Positions 1-4,801 of a stretch of DNA of 6,868 nucleotides are shown in pieces. Origin of the DNA: an uncultured Bacteroidales bacterium (GTDB lineage Bacteria > Bacteroidota > Bacteroidia > Bacteroidales > P3); contig ONOZ01000194.1 of the NCBI GenBank assembly GCA_900319595.1, positions 1 through 6,868 on the forward strand, given 5' to 3'. Numbering within the stretch: the stretch's first letter is position 1; each line of letters starts with the position of its first letter. Below the pieces are notes generated by a model that was given only the letters and a program-made list of their open reading frames with translations, had not been told where the DNA came from and searched no databases. Both the position numbers and the translations under genes were made by a program.

Positions 1-36
1 CTAAATCATTGTTTTTCAGCACGATTTTTCATTTTG

Positions 37-67
37 CAAAGATATAAAAAAAATTTGAATTGACAAA
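37..67 (-). promoter_or_regulatory. Leftward Bacteroidota-type promoter for an off-window transcript
   Basis: Read on the minus strand, TTTG (67 to 64) is followed after exactly 19 bases by TATCTTTG (44 to 37). This matches both halves of the Bacteroidota primary sigma consensus, TTTG and TAnnTTTG, with the usual 19-21 base spacer. Transcription would start near 31-34 and run off the left edge, so the promoter is divergent from recG. An ATG at 32-30 opens only eight codons before TGA at 8-6. The real product, protein or RNA, must therefore lie further left, or the short frame is a leader. The match is seen directly; activity is inferred. Confidence 0.6.
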
Positions 68-233
68 ATATTTGTAGGGATTTTTAAGATTTCCTTTTTT
101 TTATCTTCTATATTATTATATTGTCTATCATTTTGAGCGAAATTTCTGTACTTTTGACAGTTTAGTAACTATACTTTTGATTTGTTCTATTAGTTTTTAT
201 TGCATAAAGAAGAGATTTATAAGAAAAATTTCG
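68..233. other. AT-rich intergenic region between divergent promoters
   Basis: No coding frame of note is present on either strand. The stretch is very AT-rich with T-runs around 90-105. Two identical 9-bp copies of TACTTTTGA lie at 149-157 and 172-180, 23 bp apart. Each contains a perfect TAnnTTTG -7 box, but I find no TTTG at 19-21 bases upstream of either. They may be secondary recG start points or chance matches in AT-rich DNA. I see no hairpin terminator or RNA gene. Confidence 0.4.
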
Positions 234-241
234 TAACTTTG
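234..241 (+). promoter_or_regulatory. Probable -7 box of the recG promoter
   Basis: TAACTTTG followed by C is a perfect TAnnTTTG box and the closest one to recG. It implies a start near 245-248 and a leader of about 20 bases before the ATG at 267. The expected TTTG near 209-214 is absent (the bases there are purine-rich), so the promoter is supported only by its -7 half. The leader has no clear Shine-Dalgarno sequence, which is normal for this phylum. Confidence 0.5.
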
Positions 242-266
242 CAGTCCTTTATAGCAATAAAATCCT

Positions 267-2393
267 ATGAAAGAGCAAATACTTTATACTAATCTCAAAT
301 TTTTGCAGGGCGTAGGCGACAAAAAAGCCGTCATGCTAGCAAAAGAGTTAGGCATTCACAACTATAAAGATTTGCTGTATTACTTTCCATTTCGCTACGT
401 AGACAAAAGCGAATTTGTTGAAATCAAAGATATTCGTTCAGATGAAGTTTTTATACAAGTAAAAGGCAAAATAATTGATAAGGAAACAGTATCATCTGGC
501 AAAAATAAACGCTTGATAGTAGGATTTGCTGATAAAACGGGTAGAATTGAATTAGTATTTTTTGCAGGATTAAAATGGATTTACGATAAACTCATTATAG
601 GGAAACAATATGTAGTGTTTGGCAAGCCTTCTCGTTTCAATGATACATTCAATTTTGTACATCCAGAGATAGAACCCGAAGACGTTTATATGTCGTTACT
701 GTCTCCATCGGACAAAGGTCTAACTTACAAGTATATTCCCGTATATTCCACTACCGAAAGAATGAAAAATGCATTTCTGAACACTAAAGCAATTGCTAAA
801 ATCACCAGAAATTTAATTAATCAATGCTATGGGAAAATTAATGAGACCATTCCGGAATATATTGTTAAGCATTACAAACTTCTTTCTTTACAAGAGGCAC
901 TAATCAACATTCATTACCCAGAAAACCCTGAGATTTTGTCAAAAGCACGTTTGAGATTAAAATTTGAAGAACTGTTTTTTATGCAGTTGGAACATCAATT
1001 GCAAAAATCTTACCGCACAAACAAATCACAAGGTTTTGTGTTCTCTCACGTTGGCGACAAGTTCAATAATTTTTACAATAATAATTTGAAATTCTCCTTG
1101 ACAAATGCACAAAAACGCGTAATAAAAGAAATTCGTAATGATACAAGAAGCGGACATCAAATGAATCGTTTGTTACAAGGTGATGTGGGAAGTGGAAAAA
1201 CACTTGTTGCGTTGATGTGTATGCTTATAGCAATTGATAATGGGTATCAAGCAACGCTAATTGCTCCTACAGAAATATTGGCACAACAACATTACAATTC
1301 AATAACTGCAATGCTTAATGGATTGAATATAAATGTGGCGTTATTGATGGGAAGCATTAAAGGAAAAAAACGACAAAATATTCTCTCCAACTTAGAAGAT
1401 GCTTCCATAGATATTATAATCGGCACACACGCTTTATTAGAAGATACGGTCAAATTCTCTAAACTAGGCTTGGCTATCATTGATGAGCAACATCGTTTTG
1501 GAGTTGAGCAACGTAGTAAGATGTGGGGCAAGAATAATGTGTTACCTCCACATATTTTAGTGATGACTGCCACCCCTATTCCGAGAACTTTGGCAATGAC
1601 AGTATATGGAGATTTGGACGTTTCCGTAATTGACGAATTACCTCCTGGAAGAAAACCAATTAACACTTTACATTTGACAGATGCCTATATATTAAAACTA
1701 TATGATTTTATGCATCAGCAAATTAAAGCGGGACGTCAGATTTATATTGTCTATCCTCTGATTAACGAGAGCGAAAAACTTGACCTTAAAGACTTAATGG
1801 ACGGCTATGATTCCATAACAAGAGAATTTCCTTTGCCAGATTATCAGGTTAGTATTGTACATGGACAAATGAAAGCCGAAGCAAAGGAATACGAAATGGA
1901 TAGATTCAAACGCGGTATAACAAATATTATGGTTGCCACTACAGTTATAGAAGTCGGTGTAGATATTCCAAACGCGAGTGTAATGATTATTCAAAATGCA
2001 GAGAGATTTGGTTTATCTCAATTGCATCAATTACGCGGTCGTGTAGGAAGAGGAGCCAACCAATCTTATTGTATTTTGATGACAAAGGACAATTTGAGTG
2101 CAGATTCCAAGAAAAGAATTGATATAATGTGTTCTACAAACGATGGATTCGTACTTGCACAAGAGGATTTAGCACTTCGTGGTCCAGGTTCTATACAAGG
2201 CACGCAGCAATCGGGAGTTTTGGAGTTGAAAATAGCGGATATTGTCAAAGATGAGCCTCTTGTACGCACTACACGGGATTTAGCACAATTTATTGTAAGC
2301 AACGATCCAAACTTATCTAATGAAAACAATTTACTTTTGAAAGAATATTTCCTAAAGCACCCTGTTGTCAGCGATTATTCCAAAATTTCATAA
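267..2393 (+). CDS. recG: ATP-dependent DNA helicase RecG
   Basis: RecG is a superfamily 2 double-stranded DNA translocase that regresses stalled replication forks and branch-migrates Holliday junctions during recombination and repair in the cytoplasm. At 708 residues it is full length for the family. The N-terminal part (about 1-250) holds the wedge/OB-fold DNA-binding domain, including the family-typical stretch LLYYFPFRYVD (36-46). The helicase core follows: Walker A GDVGSGKT at 305-312, DEQH box at 406-409, motif III TATP at 434-437, and motif VI QLHQLRGRVGRG at 585-596. The C-terminal LRGPGSIQGTQQSG (637-650) fits the conserved segment that couples ATP hydrolysis to translocation. All motifs are intact. 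The ATG at 267 gives the expected N-terminus and follows a -7 box. The downstream genes have their own promoter and an unrelated function, so recG is probably not part of their operon. Confidence 0.97.
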   Translation: MKEQILYTNLKFLQGVGDKKAVMLAKELGIHNYKDLLYYFPFRYVDKSEFVEIKDIRSDEVFIQVKGKIIDKETVSSGKNKRLIVGFADKTGRIELVFFAGLKWIYDKLIIGKQYVVFGKPSRFNDTFNFVHPEIEPEDVYMSLLSPSDKGLTYKYIPVYSTTERMKNAFLNTKAIAKITRNLINQCYGKINETIPEYIVKHYKLLSLQEALINIHYPENPEILSKARLRLKFEELFFMQLEHQLQKSYRTNKSQGFVFSHVGDKFNNFYNNNLKFSLTNAQKRVIKEIRNDTRSGHQMNRLLQGDVGSGKTLVALMCMLIAIDNGYQATLIAPTEILAQQHYNSITAMLNGLNINVALLMGSIKGKKRQNILSNLEDASIDIIIGTHALLEDTVKFSKLGLAIIDEQHRFGVEQRSKMWGKNNVLPPHILVMTATPIPRTLAMTVYGDLDVSVIDELPPGRKPINTLHLTDAYILKLYDFMHQQIKAGRQIYIVYPLINESEKLDLKDLMDGYDSITREFPLPDYQVSIVHGQMKAEAKEYEMDRFKRGITNIMVATTVIEVGVDIPNASVMIIQNAERFGLSQLHQLRGRVGRGANQSYCILMTKDNLSADSKKRIDIMCSTNDGFVLAQEDLALRGPGSIQGTQQSGVLELKIADIVKDEPLVRTTRDLAQFIVSNDPNLSNENNLLLKEYFLKHPVVSDYSKIS

Positions 2394-2396
2394 AAA

Positions 2397-2414
2397 ATAC
2401 TCTATTTTGAGTAT
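2397..2414. repeat. Perfect 6-6-6 dyad overlapping the operon promoter
   Basis: ATACTC (2397-2402) and GAGTAT (2409-2414) are exact reverse complements separated by the six bases TATTTT. The dyad starts 4 bases after the recG stop codon, and its right arm ends on the first base of the predicted -33 element (2414-2417). That position would suit an operator at which a regulator blocks or recruits polymerase. As RNA it would be a weak 6-bp, AU-rich hairpin at the recG 3' end. It lacks a following T-run on the plus strand, so I do not call it an intrinsic terminator. The dyad is seen directly; a regulatory role is inferred. Confidence 0.4.
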
Positions 2415-2444
2415 ATGTCAATAAGCAAAAACATTGTACTTTTG
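2414..2444 (+). promoter_or_regulatory. Promoter of the PepSY / HmuY-like / TonB receptor operon
   Basis: TATG (2414-2417, one mismatch to TTTG) is followed by 19 bases and then TACTTTTG (2437-2444), a perfect TAnnTTTG box. The predicted start is near 2448-2451, which leaves a leader of only about 15 bases before the GTG at 2465. Its place in the 71-bp gap after recG argues that the three downstream genes are transcribed separately from recG. The dyad at 2397-2414 abuts the -33 half and could regulate it. Confidence 0.55.
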
Positions 2445-2464
2445 CAAACTCAAAATGCAAAACA

Positions 2465-4021
2465 GTGACAAGTACTAACAGCAATATAAAACAAAGAATT
2501 AAAACGAAAAAACGTTTTTGGAAGTGGTGGCACAAATGGATTGGTTTGGTGTTTGCTTTTTTCGTAATTATGTTTTGCCTTAGTGGTATCATACTTAATC
2601 ACAGGAATTTATTCAAATCGTTTGATGTCCCTCGATATTTATTACCCAAAGGTTACCAAATAAAAAACTATAATAATGGAGCCATCAAAGGGACGTTGCC
2701 ATTAACAAAAGATTCTCTACTTTGCTATGGTGCATTTGGCTGTTTTGCTACAGATAATGGGTTTAATAATTTTTCGGATTGCAATAATGGCTTTGACAAA
2801 GGTGTGGATAATAGAAAAATATCACGCATTATTAAAGACAATTATGGTAATATCATTGCAGTAGCACAAAAAGATGCTTTTGTTTTTGATACAATAAACA
2901 GATTATGGAATAAGATACCATTAGAACCAAATAATGAAAGGTTAGTAGATGTTGTTTTTTGCGAAGATACACTTATAATATTATCAAGGTCTTATATCTA
3001 TCAAGCAATATACCCATATAAAGAATTTACTCGCATAGAGTTGAAAGTATCCAATGAGTACAAAAAAGAAGTTTCATTATTCAAAACGATATGGAATTTA
3101 CATAGCGGAGAGTTGTTCGGAAGTGCTGGCAAAATTGTAGTAGATATTTTAGGTATTATCCTTATTATCTTATCATTAGGAGGAATTATTCATTTCTTTT
3201 TGCCGTATAATATAAAAAGGAGTAAAGTAAAAGGAAACAATACTCAAAAAATGGTAAAATTTTTAGGTTTCAATCTAAAATGGCATAAAAGGATTGGAGT
3301 GTATTCTATAGTTCTTACGATGTCATTGGCAATAACGGGAATGTGTTTGCGTCCTCCTTTAATGATACCTTTGATTTTAAATTCTACACCACCAATAAAA
3401 TACACTATATTGGATAATAAAAATCCTTTTGCTGATAAACTTAGGGCAATTAGAAAAGATAAACAAACAAATGAATGGATAATCTCAACTTCTGAAGGAT
3501 TTTATAAAGTTGGCAACTATAATACAGATAGCGTTACAAAGATAAATTCCAATATCAACATATCTCCAATGGGCATTAACGTATTTGAACAAAACTCAGA
3601 TGGGAGTTGGCTTATTGGTTCGTTTAGTGGTATGTTAGTGTGGAATATTCAATCTGACAAAATTATAGATTATTTCACATGCAAACCATACAAGAAAACT
3701 CATGGCCGACCTGTTGGCAAAAATATGATAAGTGGCATAAGTTATGATATAAATAATTCACCAGTTATATTCACTTACGATAAGGGTGCATTGTCGTCAT
3801 TGCCAGCAAATCCTACAATGCTAAGCAAACAACCTATGTCGCTTTGGAATTTTGCATTAGAAGTACACACGGGTCGTATTTATTCCGTGTTGATTGGTAA
3901 AGCGAGCGATTTGTTCATCTTTTTTGCCGGCGTAATTGTGGCACTAATTTTGATATCTGGGTATATCATTAACAGGAAAAGCAAATATAAACAATTAAAA
4001 CATATAGAGAATGCAAAATGA
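2465..4021 (+). CDS. PepSY-type (PepSY_TM) inner-membrane protein
   Basis: This 518-residue protein resembles the PepSY-associated transmembrane family, whose members often sit in iron and heme uptake loci; FoxB is a ferrisiderophore-reducing example. Four membrane segments are visible, near 25-46, 224-247, 276-297 and 480-503. Family-like signatures are WWHKWIGL (21-28), LSGIILNHR (39-47), LHSGELFG (212-219) and KWHKRIG (272-278). Histidines 23, 46, 213, 243, 274 and 468 lie at or near the membrane and are candidate heme ligands. The protein is an internal duplication (see findings), and each half has a large periplasmic loop (about 47-209 and 298-460) with propeller-like repeats. The start is GTG: no in-frame ATG exists between the upstream stop at 2408 and the first helix, and the basic N-terminus fits a cytoplasmic start. 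Its stop codon overlaps the next start as ATGA, suggesting translational coupling. Electron transfer to imported iron or heme is inferred, not shown. Confidence 0.8.
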   Translation: MTSTNSNIKQRIKTKKRFWKWWHKWIGLVFAFFVIMFCLSGIILNHRNLFKSFDVPRYLLPKGYQIKNYNNGAIKGTLPLTKDSLLCYGAFGCFATDNGFNNFSDCNNGFDKGVDNRKISRIIKDNYGNIIAVAQKDAFVFDTINRLWNKIPLEPNNERLVDVVFCEDTLIILSRSYIYQAIYPYKEFTRIELKVSNEYKKEVSLFKTIWNLHSGELFGSAGKIVVDILGIILIILSLGGIIHFFLPYNIKRSKVKGNNTQKMVKFLGFNLKWHKRIGVYSIVLTMSLAITGMCLRPPLMIPLILNSTPPIKYTILDNKNPFADKLRAIRKDKQTNEWIISTSEGFYKVGNYNTDSVTKINSNINISPMGINVFEQNSDGSWLIGSFSGMLVWNIQSDKIIDYFTCKPYKKTHGRPVGKNMISGISYDINNSPVIFTYDKGALSSLPANPTMLSKQPMSLWNFALEVHTGRIYSVLIGKASDLFIFFAGVIVALILISGYIINRKSKYKQLKHIENAK

Positions 4022-4791
4022 ATAATTTTAAATCTAAAATATTGAAATTTATAGGACTTATTATATTTATTCCTTTAATTTTTTCTTCTTGTGAAGGTAT
4101 GTTTGAAGGAATTTACGATGAGCCTTTATTACAAGAAAACGAAGAGAAGCCACAAACAGTATACGGCTTTACTGCATACGATGAAGATACTCACAAAGGA
4201 ACTATGTATTTGAATATTTCAGATTATGACAAGTGGCTTTATATTTCTTTTAAGGATAGAAAATTTGATACTATCTACATTCCGCAAACTCTCACACAAG
4301 ATTGGGACGGAATAAGTGGTATTCATTATCAATATGTACAAGGTTCAAATTTTTCGTTAGATAGTATAGTTAAAACAGATACACAAAAAGACCCCGCACA
4401 TTGGGATATTGCTTTGCATCGATACGAAGGAAAAGTAAATGGAGGTGCAATTCAAACAAATTATTCTTCACTTGATGAACTGCCTCCTACTTCTGAAAAT
4501 TTCGATAATGCTAATTATACAACTGACGAATGGATTGACACCCTTGTTATGACTGATATTAGTGGCATGATGAACTATTATATAGGGTATCAGAATATTA
4601 AATGTAATAAAGTGTTATCCAATTGGCTTAGTATGAATATTTCCACCCCTCCTCCCTCTTATCACCCATCTAATAAGGTATATATTTTGCGTTTGAGGGA
4701 TAATACTAAAGTAGCTTTACGTTTTGATAATTATATGTCGCAAAATGGAACAAAGGGATTCGCAACGATTAGTTTTATTTACCCATATTAA
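4018..4791 (+). CDS. HmuY-like heme-binding surface lipoprotein
   Basis: HmuY-family proteins are surface lipoproteins that capture heme, often from host hemoproteins, and pass it to a partner TonB-dependent receptor. The 257-residue product has a hydrophobic signal segment (8-24) ending in FSSC. Cys25 is the likely lipidated residue, and acidic residues follow (CEGMFEGIYDEP, 25-36). Family-like features are WDIALHRYEGKVNGG (129-143), KVYILRLRDNTKVALRF (220-236) and the C-terminal FIYPY, which suggest a complete all-beta protein. In P. gingivalis HmuY two histidines bind heme, while Tannerella Tfo uses two methionines. Here the candidates are His128, His134 and His216, or Met178, Met184, Met185, Met206 and Met240; which ones act cannot be told from sequence alone. 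The gene overlaps the PepSY-type gene by four bases and ends 10 bp before the receptor gene. Heme specificity is inferred from family and context. Confidence 0.8.
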   Translation: MNNFKSKILKFIGLIIFIPLIFSSCEGMFEGIYDEPLLQENEEKPQTVYGFTAYDEDTHKGTMYLNISDYDKWLYISFKDRKFDTIYIPQTLTQDWDGISGIHYQYVQGSNFSLDSIVKTDTQKDPAHWDIALHRYEGKVNGGAIQTNYSSLDELPPTSENFDNANYTTDEWIDTLVMTDISGMMNYYIGYQNIKCNKVLSNWLSMNISTPPPSYHPSNKVYILRLRDNTKVALRFDNYMSQNGTKGFATISFIYPY

Positions 4792-4801
4792 TTCTGTAAA
4801 A

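Noticed and set aside
30..32. Leftward protein-coding gene starting at this ATG
   Set aside because: The frame ends after eight codons at 8-6, so no ordinary gene can start here; kept only as a possible leader.
1292..1666. Open frame of 124 codons on the minus strand inside recG
   Set aside because: It lies wholly antisense to well-conserved helicase motifs, has no promoter or recognisable domain, and its sequence is explained by the recG reading frame. The same applies to the shorter minus-strand frames at 1794-1994 and 2066-2329.
2397..2414. Intrinsic terminator for recG
   Set aside because: The hairpin has only six, mostly A-T, pairs and no T-run follows on the plus strand; the T-run is on the other strand, where no gene needs it.
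2394..2464. Fur box upstream of the uptake operon
   Set aside because: No stretch resembles the GATAAT-type repeats; the only clear dyad has a different sequence.
2368..2592. Minus-strand open frame across the recG/PepSY gap
   Set aside because: It overlaps the recG end, the operon promoter and the first helix of the PepSY-type protein. Its hydrophobic stretch arises from the gap and the opposite strand, with no support for expression.
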